43,558 nucleotides of DNA. Source: CAZOLI01 sp964580675. GTDB lineage: Bacteria > Planctomycetota > MHYJ01 > CAYXQY01. The notes beneath the pieces were generated by a model. That model worked only from the letters and a program-made list of their open reading frames with translations, did no database searches and had not been told where the DNA came from. Where the stretch lies: the NCBI GenBank assembly GCA_964580675.1, contig CAZOLI010000026.1:1-43558 (forward strand), given 5' to 3'. Positions within the stretch are counted from its first letter, which is position 1. Every line of letters starts with the position of its first letter. Both the position numbers and the translations under genes were made by a program. Positions 16,242 to 25,034 of this stretch are shown here, piece by piece.

Positions 16242-16685
16242 TTAAAAAATCTCGTAATCAATGTCGTAAGCAGGCGATTCGGCCTGAATGATGCCGGAGA
16301 TGTCCTGCATCTCGCCCGCGAGGAGAACGATGAGGTCATCCAGGGTCACGATGCCGGCCAGGGTGCCGTCCTCCTCCACCACGGGCATGCGGCGTATTTC
16401 GTTTTTGTACAAAACCCGGAGCATTTCCGCAACGCCGTCGTCGACGGATGCCGTTATCACGTCCTCGTTCATTACCTCCTGAACGGTTATTTCGGACGGA
16501 TCCCGCTCGGCACCAACCACTTTCATGGCCAGATCCCGATCGGTGACGATGCCGGCCGGCTGGTTGTTTTCGGCCACCACGACGCTCCCGATCCGCTCCC
16601 GGTTCATCGTGCGGGCGGCTTCACCTGCCGGTTCATTCGGATCCACGGTGACCACGTTCTCTCGAATTATATCATTCAAATTCAT
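16242..16685 (-). CDS. Tandem CBS-domain protein
   Basis: 147 residues made almost entirely of two CBS domains: IRENVVTVDPNEPAGEAA...GIVTDRDLAMKV and VMNEDVITASVDDGVAEML...GIVTLDDLIVLL, followed by a short tail (MQDISGIIQAES, then YDIDYEIF). Typical of stand-alone Bateman proteins that bind AMP/ATP or similar ligands. ATG 16685 is preferred over an in-frame upstream start (16769) because gaggagat precedes it and homology begins at MNLNDII. A sigma-54 promoter matching the consensus sits 51 bases upstream. The 3' end of this gene is duplicated at 13283-13390. Probably a stress or energy sensor co-regulated with the divergent OsmC operon. Confidence 0.92.
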   Translation of the reverse strand: MNLNDIIRENVVTVDPNEPAGEAARTMNRERIGSVVVAENNQPAGIVTDRDLAMKVVGAERDPSEITVQEVMNEDVITASVDDGVAEMLRVLYKNEIRRMPVVEEDGTLAGIVTLDDLIVLLAGEMQDISGIIQAESPAYDIDYEIF

Positions 16686-16735
16686 GGCATATCTCCTCGT
16701 TCTTGAAATCAGTGTGAATGTTGAACAGAAAATAG

Positions 16736-16751
16736 TGCAATTGGTATGCCA
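16736..16751 (-). promoter_or_regulatory. Sigma-54 promoter of the CBS gene
   Basis: Minus strand TGGCAT-ACCAA-TTGCA, a full match to the -24/-12 consensus with correct spacing, 51 bases before the CBS start codon. Confidence 0.75.
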
Positions 16752-16764
16752 GACGCCGGTTTGA

Positions 16765-16995
16765 CACATTCCTCATTCTGTTGAAACTGGCTCGAAATCT
16801 GCCTGTCATTCATTCTACCGGAACGCTTCATTTGTGTCGACGGAGGAACTGGTGAAACACCTCGAACGGGCCGGCTTCACAAACAGGGAGTTTGCCCAGA
16901 CCATTTTTACATGGCCCGGCGAATTGGAAACGATCAAAGAGGTGAGAAACGGATACGGAGAAGGCTCGTTTGTCGTCATAAAAGCAACGACGTAA
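16765..16995 (+). pseudogene. 3' remnant of a class I SAM methyltransferase
   Basis: No start codon, and an in-frame TGA at 16762. From about 16810 the plus strand reads SFYRNASFVSTEELVKHL, then ERAGF...FAQTIF and EVRNGYGEGSFVVIKA before a TAA at 16993. This is the typical C-terminus of a family of class I methyltransferases whose ends read F-STEEL...GYGEGSFVVI. The SAM-binding N-terminal two thirds are absent, replaced by the CBS promoter region. The tail shows no internal stop, so the loss looks recent. The usual length of such proteins is about 200 residues; only ~75 remain. Confidence 0.75.
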
Positions 16996-17340
16996 CCGCA
17001 ATTCCACCTCAACATGATCCCGGAACCGGATTATGAGGCGGTATGAACCTCACGATCCGGAACCAAATGTTGAATTCATTCCTTATCCGCCATCCCGGGA
17101 TCCGCCGGCGTGTCGTTCTTTCCGGAATGAAAAGCAGTACGACTGTGCTTTTCCCACCATCTGAGACGGGATGCACAAATCACGTTCCGGGTGGGATACC
17201 TCGATAGGGATTGTGGCAATATTGCGAAATATCGTCATTTCTGTGCTGTAAGATTACAATGTTGAGCAGATGTTTTGTTCCCTCCTCTCAAATTCTCCCC
17301 GGGGATTCCGCTTTTGACGAATTTCATCGGGAGGCTCCTG
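16996..17340. other. Upstream region of the OsmC operon
   Basis: No gene. It holds a hairpin ccggat..tgagg/cctca..atccgg at ~17027-17063, a 7-bp stem aaaagca/tgctttt near 17129-17151, and the 10-bp palindrome gcaatattgc at 17216-17225. The last is about 115-125 bases upstream of the sigma-54 promoter, the distance expected for an enhancer-binding activator site, but its identity is a guess. Confidence 0.3.
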
Positions 17341-17356
17341 TGGCACATTTCTTGCA
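17341..17356 (+). promoter_or_regulatory. Sigma-54 promoter of the 73-aa/OsmC/PCMT operon
   Basis: TGGCAC-ATTTC-TTGCA, a full match to the sigma-54 -24/-12 consensus. The start of transcription would be about 12 bases downstream, near 17368, leaving a ~50-base leader to the first gene. Confidence 0.8.
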
Positions 17357-17416
17357 CTGATATTCCTCCGAGATGAATTTCGTTTATCATACGACATTTT
17401 TTCAGGACAATGATCC

Positions 17417-17638
17417 ATGGCAATGACCAAAACCTATTTGACCAGAGAGGAAGCCGAAAAAATTGTGGAGAGCGTGACCGATTACGATGATCCGGAAATT
17501 CACGAAGAAACCGTGGAAAACATGAAACGGCCCGAGCAGGACGAAGACCGGCGTTTCTACGTGAGCGCTTACCATCCGGAGACGGGGAAAAAGATGGTCT
17601 GGAATCGAAAGATCAATCAGTTTGAGCCGGTTGATTAA
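17417..17638 (+). CDS. Small protein of unknown function
   Basis: 73 residues, not recognised. Charged and mostly helical at the N-terminus (TREEAEKIVESVTDYDD), ending with a strand-like YVSAYHPETGKKMVWNRK and QFEPVD. No Cys, signal or membrane helix, so a soluble cytoplasmic protein. agga lies nine bases before ATG 17417; a second ATG two codons on is an alternative start. First gene after a sigma-54 promoter and 56 bases before osmC on the same strand, so it is likely expressed under the same stress. Composition resembles the neighbours, which argues for a real gene. Confidence 0.7.
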   Translation: MAMTKTYLTREEAEKIVESVTDYDDPEIHEETVENMKRPEQDEDRRFYVSAYHPETGKKMVWNRKINQFEPVD

Positions 17639-17694
17639 TTCTTTGCGGGAAACGTTCGATACACATTTTTCACCATTTATAAACGAGGACAAAC

Positions 17695-18141
17695 ATGTCT
17701 GAAAACGAAACCGATGCCCGGATGAATGTGCACGTGGAATTGAACCAGGAACGGAATTATCAGTTTTCGGTCCAGTTTGACAGCCCGGGCGACTTTTCGC
17801 TCCGGGTGGACGAACCGGAACCAAACGGAGATAACACCGGTCCGAATCCTTCGCGACTCATTGCGGCGGCCGTGGGGCATTGCCTGTCTTCAAGCCTGAA
17901 GTTCTGCATGGACAAGCGGGGGGTGTCGCTTGAGAACTGCTCCACGGAAGTGCACGGAACCATCGAACGAAACGAAGAGGGGTTCTGGCGAATTCAAACG
18001 TTAAGCGTGGAAGTCAACCTTCCGGAACTGGACGAAGACGAAAAGGAGGCGTTCGAAAAATGTCGCCCCCGTTTTGAAGATTACTGTATCGCAACCCAGA
18101 GCATCCGGCAGGGAATTGACGTGGATGTGGAGGTCAACTAA
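17695..18141 (+). CDS. OsmC family peroxiredoxin-like protein
   Basis: 148 residues of the OsmC/Ohr fold, which reduces organic hydroperoxides with a reactive cysteine pair. The first Cys is in AAAVGHCLSSSL on the central helix and the second in FEDYCIATQSIRQGI near the end, the expected arrangement; another Cys (LKFCMDK) follows the first. NPSRLIAAAVGHC matches the family helix start. Closer to the YhfA/OsmC-like branch than to Ohr, as judged from the short N-terminal region. gagga lies about six bases before ATG 17695. Middle gene of the sigma-54 operon, 42 bases before the methyltransferase gene. Confidence 0.88.
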   Translation: MSENETDARMNVHVELNQERNYQFSVQFDSPGDFSLRVDEPEPNGDNTGPNPSRLIAAAVGHCLSSSLKFCMDKRGVSLENCSTEVHGTIERNEEGFWRIQTLSVEVNLPELDEDEKEAFEKCRPRFEDYCIATQSIRQGIDVDVEVN

Positions 18142-18183
18142 GAAAAGCGTTTTTATCACCTGGATTCACGGGAAATAGACAGG

Positions 18184-18909
18184 ATGATCGGAGATCAACA
18201 TCAGAACTTCCTGAATTTTTACCACAACGGGGATCAGCCGGGGAACCCGTACTCCCATGAACCGGACGAGAGGAAACTGACCGCCATGAGGGAAAAGATG
18301 GTGGAGGAGCAGATTGAAAACCGGGGCATTTCCAACGATGACGTTCTGGAAGCCATGAGGAACGTTCCTCGCCACAAATTTGTTCCCGAACTTCCCCCCG
18401 CCACCGCCTACGAGGATCGCCCCCTGCCGATCGGCGAAAACCAGACGATTTCTCAGCCCTATATCGTTGCCCTGATGACAGCGGCGCTGGATCCGGATGC
18501 GGATGATCGTGTCCTGGAGGTGGGAACGGGATCCGGATATCAGGCCGCCGTTCTCGCGGAAATCGTGCAGGAGGTCTATACCATTGAGCGTCACGAGCGA
18601 TTGATGCAAAAAGCCCGGGAGGTGCTGAACGATCTTGGGTACAACAACATCTCCTACCGCATAGGCGACGGAACAAAAGGATGGGAAGCGAAACATCCTT
18701 TTGATGGTATTCTGGTCACCGCTGGAGGACCGGAGGTTCCCCAATCCCTCGTTCAGCAACTTGAACATGACGGGGGACAATTGGTGATCCCGGTGGGTAC
18801 GGGACTCAGCCAGGAACTGATACGAATTACACAGATGGGCGGCGAAACCAGGCGGGAAAATCTGGGGGCGTGCTCATTTGTGAAACTGGTCGGCGAGGAA
18901 GGGTGGTAA
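18184..18909 (+). CDS. pcm: Protein-L-isoaspartate O-methyltransferase
   Basis: 241 residues. It methylates L-isoaspartyl residues in age-damaged proteins using SAM. The family landmarks are present in order: MVEEQIENRGI, then VPRHKFVPE, the ISQPYIVALMT motif, the SAM loop VLEVGTGSGYQAAVLA, and GGQLVIPVGTG near the end. The N-terminus carries about 35 extra residues (QHQNFLNFYHNG...) compared with the ~210-residue E. coli enzyme. Last gene of the sigma-54 operon, followed by a terminator at 18995-19021. Its job, protein repair in non-growing cells, suits a stress regulon. Start at ATG 18184; the next in-frame ATG (MREKM) is also possible. Confidence 0.92.
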   Translation: MIGDQHQNFLNFYHNGDQPGNPYSHEPDERKLTAMREKMVEEQIENRGISNDDVLEAMRNVPRHKFVPELPPATAYEDRPLPIGENQTISQPYIVALMTAALDPDADDRVLEVGTGSGYQAAVLAEIVQEVYTIERHERLMQKAREVLNDLGYNNISYRIGDGTKGWEAKHPFDGILVTAGGPEVPQSLVQQLEHDGGQLVIPVGTGLSQELIRITQMGGETRRENLGACSFVKLVGEEGW

Positions 18910-18994
18910 AGGAAATTGTTCCATAACCCGGGCACGCCAACCTTCGTCCATGCAGCCGCCCGTTCTTACCTGAACGAGGACTTCAGGTGCCGGC

Positions 18995-19021
18995 GGAGGA
19001 ATCGTCTTCCCCCATTTTTTT
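18995..19021 (+). terminator. Intrinsic terminator of the OsmC/PCMT operon
   Basis: ggaggaa-tcgtc-ttccccc forms a short stem with one mismatch, then a seven-T run at 19015-19021, ~85 bases after the pcm stop. Confidence 0.45.
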
Positions 19022-19034
19022 GGAGGAAGCGTAT

Positions 19035-21419
19035 TTAAGAAGACGCACTCGACTCCACCTCCGCAATACGGTTTTTCACGGTCAGGAAACTGTCCGGGCT
19101 GAGAGAAATGGAGGTGATTCCCTCACGAACCAGGAACCCGGCAAACTCGGGATAATTGCTCGGGGCCTCCCCGCAGATGCCCACCGGTTTGTCCATTTCA
19201 CGGGCGGATTCCAGGAGCTTCCGGATGATTCGCTTGACCGACGCCGATCGCTCGTCAAACGCCTCGGCCAGTTCCGATGAATCCCGATCCACCCCGAGGA
19301 CAAGCTGGGTCAGGTCGTTTGAGCCAATGGAAAACCCATCGAACCGTTTGCCGAAGGACGTCGCCTCAAGGATATTGGACGGGATTTCGGCCATCACGTA
19401 TACATCCAGGTCCGGCTGTTCCCGGGACAGTCCCTGCTGTTTAAGAATATCCAGAACCCGTTCACCTTCTTCCGGCGACCGGCAGAACGGAATCATGATC
19501 GAAACGTTGGTAAACCCCATTTCTTCACGCACGCGTCGTAGTGCACGGCATTCCAGTTTGAACCCGTCCCGGTACCGATCGTGGCCGTACCGGAACGCAC
19601 CCCGGAAACCGATCATGGGATTGTTCTCGTCGACCTCGAATTCCTCCCCGCCGATCAGGCTTGCGTATTCGTTGGATTTAAAATCACTCGTTCGCACGAT
19701 GACCTGTTCCGGATACTGCGAGGCTGCTATTTTTCCGATTCCTTTCGCCAGACGATCCACAAAATATTCCTCAAGATCCCCGTACCCCTCGGTTCGGTCG
19801 AGAATGCTGCGACGAACCGACGCATCCGAAATCCGATCAAAGTGCACAAGAGCCATCGGATGTACGCCGATGGTGTTTTCCACAATAAATTCCATTCGTG
19901 CAAGTCCGATCCCGTCCGTCGGCAGCGACCACCAGTTCAGCGCTCCCTCGGGACTGGCAATGTTGATCATCACGTCGGTGTCCGTTTCCGGGATGGCCGA
20001 CAGGTCGTACTCCTCGGTTTCATAATCCAGACAGCCCTCGTAGACATGGCCATGGTCCCCTTCCGCACAGGAGATGGTGATGTCCCTGCCGTCCTTCAGC
20101 AGAGACGATGCGTTGCCGGTTCCCACCACCGCCGGAATGCCCAGTTCCCGGCTGACGATGGCCGCGTGACACGTTCGCCCGCCTTCGTCGGTGACGATAC
20201 CGCTGGCCCTCTTCATCACCGGTACCCAGTCGGGCTGGGTCATCTCCGTCACGAGAATCGCCCCGTCCCGGAAGTTGCCGAGATCCCCCGCATGCTCTAT
20301 TACGCAGACCTCTCCCGACGCGATCGCATCCCCTATGCGCAGCCCCGTCAAAAGGCGGTCACCGGATTCCGTGAGGCGATATTTTTTCAGGGTCTGACCG
20401 GACTCCTGGGACTGGACCGTTTCGGGCCGGGCCTGAACGACAAACAGGTCACCGGTATCACCGTCCTTCGCCCACTCGATGTCCATCGGTCGATCGTAAT
20501 GGTGTTCGATTTCCTTTGCCCACCGGGCAAGTTGCAATATTTCGTCGTCGCCGAGTACCGGGCGTGTCCGCTCCTGTCTCGATGTTTCCACCCGCTTTGT
20601 CCCGTCCCCTTCACGCCCGTAAACGATTTTGTGGGCCTTCGATCCAATTTCTTTTTCAATAATCGGACGGTAATCCTCCTCGAGGAGCGGGGCAAATACC
20701 ATGTACCGGTCGGGGTTCACGCTTCCCTGCACAACCGATTCCCCCAGCCCCCAAGCCGCGTCGATCACCACCGCGTCGGGAAACCCCGTCTCGGTGTCGA
20801 TGGAAAACATAACCCCCGCTCCCGACCGATCGGATCGGACCATCTTCTGCACCCCAACCGAAAGGGCAATATCCAGGTGCTCAAACCCTTTTTCCTCCCG
20901 GTAGGTAATGGCCCGGTCGGTAAACAGGGACGCAAAACAGCGACGGCAGGTCTCCAGAAGTTCCTCCTCCCCCGAGACGTTCAGGTAGGACTCAAGCTGG
21001 CCGGCAAAACTGGCCGTGGGCAGATCCTCGGCCGTGGCACTGCTCCTCACAGCGACATCCACAGCCCCGGCGTCGTACCGGTCCGACAGTTCCCGATAGG
21101 CCCCGCAGATCGCCTCCTGAATCTTTCCGGGAAATTCCCCTCCTTTGATCAAATCCCGTATCTCTTTTCCGGTTTCGGCCAGGGAGCGGTCCCCGTCGGT
21201 GTATGCGGTGATCAGGTCCGCAATTTTGGTCTCAAGCCCGTTTTCCTTTACATATTGCCAGTAGACGTCGGCGGTCGTGGCAAATCCGTCGGGCACCCGA
21301 ATTCCGGCTTCGGTCAGCTCCCGGGTCATTTCCCCGAGCGACGCATTCTTGCCCCCGACGAGAGAGACATCGTCGTTCGTCAGTTCCTGAAACCAGCGCA
21401 GATACCGAGACGTTGTCAT
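19035..21419 (-). CDS. ppsA: Phosphoenolpyruvate synthase
   Basis: 794 residues, essentially the length of E. coli PpsA. It converts pyruvate, ATP and water to PEP, AMP and phosphate for gluconeogenesis. Domains in order: N-terminal ATP-grasp (LVGGKNASLGEM near residue 20), the phosphohistidine swivelling domain with GGRTCHAAIV (catalytic His418), and the C-terminal PEP/pyruvate barrel (EFIVENTIGVHPMAL, GSNDLTQLVLG and CGEAPSN). No key motif is missing. ATG 21419 begins directly before homology. No sigma-54 site was found upstream. It is convergent with the pcm operon. In this setting it may recycle pyruvate when carbon is scarce. Confidence 0.95.
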   Translation of the reverse strand: MTTSRYLRWFQELTNDDVSLVGGKNASLGEMTRELTEAGIRVPDGFATTADVYWQYVKENGLETKIADLITAYTDGDRSLAETGKEIRDLIKGGEFPGKIQEAICGAYRELSDRYDAGAVDVAVRSSATAEDLPTASFAGQLESYLNVSGEEELLETCRRCFASLFTDRAITYREEKGFEHLDIALSVGVQKMVRSDRSGAGVMFSIDTETGFPDAVVIDAAWGLGESVVQGSVNPDRYMVFAPLLEEDYRPIIEKEIGSKAHKIVYGREGDGTKRVETSRQERTRPVLGDDEILQLARWAKEIEHHYDRPMDIEWAKDGDTGDLFVVQARPETVQSQESGQTLKKYRLTESGDRLLTGLRIGDAIASGEVCVIEHAGDLGNFRDGAILVTEMTQPDWVPVMKRASGIVTDEGGRTCHAAIVSRELGIPAVVGTGNASSLLKDGRDITISCAEGDHGHVYEGCLDYETEEYDLSAIPETDTDVMINIASPEGALNWWSLPTDGIGLARMEFIVENTIGVHPMALVHFDRISDASVRRSILDRTEGYGDLEEYFVDRLAKGIGKIAASQYPEQVIVRTSDFKSNEYASLIGGEEFEVDENNPMIGFRGAFRYGHDRYRDGFKLECRALRRVREEMGFTNVSIMIPFCRSPEEGERVLDILKQQGLSREQPDLDVYVMAEIPSNILEATSFGKRFDGFSIGSNDLTQLVLGVDRDSSELAEAFDERSASVKRIIRKLLESAREMDKPVGICGEAPSNYPEFAGFLVREGITSISLSPDSFLTVKNRIAEVESSASS

Positions 21420-21676
21420 CAGAACACTCCAGGCAATGAAAATGTAGACAGGCGGCCCGGATCGTCGTTCTTACCGGACGGATCCAGGCCCGCGACGGGA
21501 AATCGTTATTACCGGTACGTTCGTTTTCCTCCTCGTTGTACCCCTCCATTGCCATGTTCCCGGAAACGGTATGAACGGATGCCGTGAACATCCGCCCAAC
21601 CCGGTCGTTGGTACGATTCGGTAACAGGTACGATGCGTCGGAACGTTTGTTCCGATCAACCCCCGGTGAAGGTCGA

Positions 21677-22261
21677 TTACCGGGTCCCGGATTGCCGGGC
21701 CTTTATGTATTCAAGCGCTTTCTTCTTGAGGGCCGGAGAGCGGAGGCCCATGGTTTCTGCTTCCTTTACGGCCTGATCCAGTGAAACATCCTGGTCAAGA
21801 ACGCGGTAGGGAAGCCACGTTGCCGAGGCACGGTTTGCGGAGGAACAGTGCAAAAACAGCGGACGCTCGGCCGACCGAAGTTGCTCCCGCACCGTATCAA
21901 AGATCTCGGTCGACAGGGCGTCGGGGCTGGAAAAGCCGGGGTTCACGTATGTCATGCCGAGTCCGGTGACGGTTTTTTCTTCGTTCATCTCCGGTGTTTC
22001 TTCGGGACGACGGAGATTGATGACGGTTTTTATCCCCCTGGACTGTATTTCATCAAAATCTCCCATCCCCGGCTGACTGGCGACATAAAGGGATTCTTCC
22101 CCAATCCGGTGGACCCGTTTCGTGGAACCAACGGAGACCGGCTCCACCGTTGAATCGGTTTTATCTGTCGTATTTCCCCCGTTCGAACTACCGGCGCACG
22201 CGGATCCCAACATCAAAATAGTCACGGCGACGACGCCGACAATCAGTGTTCGAAGTGTCAT
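21677..22261 (-). CDS. Dual-specificity/beta-lactamase-hydrolase-like phosphatase lipoprotein
   Basis: 194 residues. The signal peptide ends in a lipobox (MLGSAC), so it is a lipoprotein facing the periplasm. The mature part reads GEESLYVASQPGMGDFDEIQSRGIKTVINLRRPEE and carries HCSSANRASA, the Cys-x5-Arg phosphatase loop of the cysteine-phosphatase (BLH/DSP-like) fold, with Ser and Ala replacing the usual glycines. The general pattern matches the TIGR01244-type sulfur-metabolism-associated phosphatase-like family. ATG 22261 is chosen over a start at 22285 because gggagga lies six bases upstream. It neighbours a sulfur module, but the substrate is unknown. Confidence 0.8.
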   Translation of the reverse strand: MTLRTLIVGVVAVTILMLGSACAGSSNGGNTTDKTDSTVEPVSVGSTKRVHRIGEESLYVASQPGMGDFDEIQSRGIKTVINLRRPEETPEMNEEKTVTGLGMTYVNPGFSSPDALSTEIFDTVREQLRSAERPLFLHCSSANRASATWLPYRVLDQDVSLDQAVKEAETMGLRSPALKKKALEYIKARQSGTR

Positions 22262-22472
22262 TTTTGTCCTCCCAAAAACTGTCACAAATCGTGTGTGAAA
22301 GTGATTTATTGAACGGTAAAGAATAATAGAACAAAAAAGTGTTCATTCACAACCGGGCCTTTTCAGGAACGGTTACCGGTGGAATCAGAATTTTTTTCTG
22401 GAAAGTGGCCCTGCGTGTGCGGAGGGGCGTTAGTTGATGAACCGGTGTCCCCGGTGATATTTCCCGACCCTA

Positions 22473-23030
22473 TTAATCTCCACGATCTTTGTTTTCCAGC
22501 GCCGGAAAACGGTTGCCGGCAAACCGGGCGTGACAGGTTACACAGCCCGCCGTCATGTTGTTATAAATTGACATCGCCCGGTCGAAATTACCGGCCTTCG
22601 CTGCGTCCGACAGCTGGCGGGCCTGTTTATGGAAGATTCTGTCGAGTTTTACGAATTCCTCCGGCAGAAGATCCTGGCGTTTCTTCAATTCCTTTTTGCT
22701 GAGTTGTTGTTTCAGGACAAAACGTTCGTGAATGTCCATGGACACCCGGGCGGCTCCTGTTTTCTGGCCCCGGATCAGGTGGGAAAGGAGTTGTTTCATT
22801 GCCCCCTCTATTTTGACCCATTTCCTGGCGAAGCATCCCTCTGAATTTCGGGTGCAGCGACAGTTCACCGGGCCGGTTTTCTTTCACGTCCTTTTCCGTG
22901 TCTGATTCCCTTTGTTTTCCTGCGCGGTTTCCCGATTGGTGTTATTGCTCGTGCTTGTGTCGTTGCAGGCGGGAAGCAGAACGAAGATAAACAGGAGTGC
23001 CGCAGAAAGAATCATCGGTTGGACATTCAT
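22473..23030 (-). pseudogene. Cytochrome c lipoprotein gene with two compensating frameshifts
   Basis: The frame starting at ATG 23030 gives a lipoprotein signal (MILSAALLFIFVLLPAC), then meets a TGA. The middle is readable only in another frame (ELSLHPKFRGMLRQEMGQ), and the protein then returns to the first frame as IEGAMKQLLSHLIRG through to CVTCHARFAGNRFP, the single heme site of a cytochrome c556-like family. A one-base loss near cagacacgg and a one-base gain at the aaaa before tagaggggg would account for it. The C-terminal part alone (ATG 22799, with agaggggg upstream) lacks any signal peptide and could not be matured as a cytochrome. Either a decaying gene or two sequencing errors. Confidence 0.7.
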
Positions 23031-23051
23031 CGTCCTCCGGATTTTCAAAAA

Positions 23052-24494
23052 TCAGCTTCGGGTTGAGCGAGCAGCATTTTCAAAATCATCGTTCACGTAT
23101 TTGACCTTCCGGCCTTCACGGGCCAGGAAGGAGGACGCGGATGCCGCCCGGCGTCCGGTTGCACAGTGAACCAGAAAGTTTGTGTCCTCCGGTAGATTCT
23201 TCACGTATTCAGGCAACCGGGTGTAGGAGGCATTCAGAGCCTCGGGGACGTGATCTTCCTCGTACTCCGATCCCAGCCGGACATCGAGGACCCGGTTGCC
23301 GGAACGGGAACGAAGTTCCTCCAGTGTGTCAAACGTGATTTCCTCAATCGATGCACGGGGACCGTCGCCGTCAAAATACCGGTGGAGCGTTTCCTCGGTG
23401 GCAAATCCGACGATCCGATCGTATCCGATCCGAACCAGGTCCCGAACGGCTTCCTCGACCTCGTTTTCCTCGATAACCAGGACAATGGGAACGGTTTCGT
23501 CCACCTGGAGCGACCCCACGACCGTGTTGAAGTACCGGTTCATCGGGGCGTACAGCGAGCCCGGAATATGTCGCTTCATGTACGCGGAGCGGTCGAATCG
23601 CGTATCCACAATGATGGATTCATCGTCGTCCACGACGTCGGAGAGCTCTCCGTGGGTCAGCTGTTGCGGCCGGGGAAGCGATCCCAGCAGCGGCGGGCCG
23701 TCCCGGTTGTCCCGTTTCATGCGGGCGAAATACATCTGTGGCTCGGGCTGACCTTTTAATATTTCCCGTACGAACGTTTCCTCTCCCTCCTTTGCGGCGG
23801 CGATCATCGGGTTGAACATTTTCTCGTAACCGGCCGTGGTATGGGGAACGGCGCCCAGTGCTTTCCCACACGCCGATCCTGCGCCGTGTCCCGGCCAGAT
23901 CTGCAGGTAATCCGGCATCTCGAGAAATCGCTGTATGGACCGGTACATGCGCCGGGCGGACGGTTCCATCTTTCCTTCGACCTTTGCCGCGGATTCGAGG
24001 AGATCCGGTCGCCCCACGTCATTGACGAACAGGAAATCTCCGCTTGCCAGCCCCATCGGTCGGTCCGCTCCGCCTCCGGAATCCGTCACCAGGTAGGAGA
24101 GATGCTCGGGGGTATGGCCGGGTGTGTGAAGCGCCTTTATTTCGATCCGGCCAATGGTAAAGGAGTCCCCGTCCTCAAGCAGATGCACGTCGTAGGTTCC
24201 GCCGGATTCCCTCTCACCGTCCACCCAGCCGTACTGCCATTCCTCCCCTCCCTCGTCCGAAAGGTACACGGTGGTGTCGAACCGTTCCGCAAATTCTCGG
24301 GCCCCGGACAGGAAATCCGCGTGAATGTGGGTTTCGGCCACAGCCGTGACCTCGAGGTCCTCCATCTCGGCGAGCTCCACGTATCGATCAATGTCCCTTT
24401 CCGGGTCGATGAGCAACGCCTCACCGGTGGCTTCGCACCCGATGAGATAGGCGTATTGCGAAAGTTTTCGATCGTCGATCTGTTTCAGTAACAT
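23052..24494 (-). CDS. MBL-fold persulfide dioxygenase-like / rhodanese fusion
   Basis: 480 residues. The N-terminal ~250 residues are a metallo-beta-lactamase of the ETHE1 type (THIHADF, LHTPGHTPEH, SGDFLFVNDVGRPD, GHGAGSACG) that oxidises glutathione or similar persulfide to sulfite. Two rhodanese domains follow. The first (VDTRFDRSAYMKRHIPGS) has lost its active Cys (VLVIEENEVEEA). The second keeps it (VHCATGRRAAS). This is the CstB-like layout for sulfane-sulfur handling. 29 bases downstream of the YeeE/YedE pair, so transport and oxidation of reduced sulfur are probably coupled. ATG 24494 begins at homology. Confidence 0.92.
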   Translation of the reverse strand: MLLKQIDDRKLSQYAYLIGCEATGEALLIDPERDIDRYVELAEMEDLEVTAVAETHIHADFLSGAREFAERFDTTVYLSDEGGEEWQYGWVDGERESGGTYDVHLLEDGDSFTIGRIEIKALHTPGHTPEHLSYLVTDSGGGADRPMGLASGDFLFVNDVGRPDLLESAAKVEGKMEPSARRMYRSIQRFLEMPDYLQIWPGHGAGSACGKALGAVPHTTAGYEKMFNPMIAAAKEGEETFVREILKGQPEPQMYFARMKRDNRDGPPLLGSLPRPQQLTHGELSDVVDDDESIIVDTRFDRSAYMKRHIPGSLYAPMNRYFNTVVGSLQVDETVPIVLVIEENEVEEAVRDLVRIGYDRIVGFATEETLHRYFDGDGPRASIEEITFDTLEELRSRSGNRVLDVRLGSEYEEDHVPEALNASYTRLPEYVKNLPEDTNFLVHCATGRRAASASSFLAREGRKVKYVNDDFENAARSTRS

Positions 24495-24523
24495 ACGGAT
24501 TTAGGGAATGGGATGAATGATGT

Positions 24524-25012
24524 TTAATGAGGTAGGTAGGGTTTGAGCAGCCCGTACGTCCACGCCCCGGCGAGAGCACTGATCAGCGCCACGATCACCA
24601 CCGGATATCCGGCCCCGATCAGGGCATAAATCGGACCGGGACAGGCCCCGAGCAGCGCCCATCCAAACCCAAATAAAATGCCGCCAATCCCGTACCGGTA
24701 TCGAAACCATTTCTTGTCGGGAATGTTGATTTCCTCCCCGTACACGGTGGGGATGTTCCAGGTTTTGATGGCCTGAATGGAAACCGACGCAACCACCACG
24801 GCACTGCCGATGACCCCGTACATGTGAAAGGCCTCAAACCGAAACATTTCCTGGATGCGAAACCAGGAAACAACTTCACTTTTCGTAAGCACAATCCCGA
24901 AAAAGACGCCGAGAAGTCCGTAGCCCAGCAGTCCCGTGACGGTCCCGGAAAGGGATTCTTCTTTGTCTCCTCCGTTGTTTTCAGGTTGTGCCTCCGACTG
25001 ATGCTCGGTCAT
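24524..25012 (-). CDS. YeeE/YedE (sulf_transp) half-transporter, second half
   Basis: 162-residue inner-membrane protein with four or five helices. The hallmark GFGWALLGACPGP with its conserved Cys is the substrate-relay motif of the thiosulfate or sulfur-compound importer family (DUF395). Full-length YeeE/TsuA has two such halves in one chain; here they are separate genes, this one 22 bases after the other. The first ~25 residues (NNGGDKEESL) are a soluble extension. Likely works as a heteromer with the 191-residue partner, feeding the persulfide dioxygenase-rhodanese. Confidence 0.88.
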   Translation of the reverse strand: MTEHQSEAQPENNGGDKEESLSGTVTGLLGYGLLGVFFGIVLTKSEVVSWFRIQEMFRFEAFHMYGVIGSAVVVASVSIQAIKTWNIPTVYGEEINIPDKKWFRYRYGIGGILFGFGWALLGACPGPIYALIGAGYPVVIVALISALAGAWTYGLLKPYLPH

Positions 25013-25034
25013 TATAACGCTCCGTTCGACGTGT

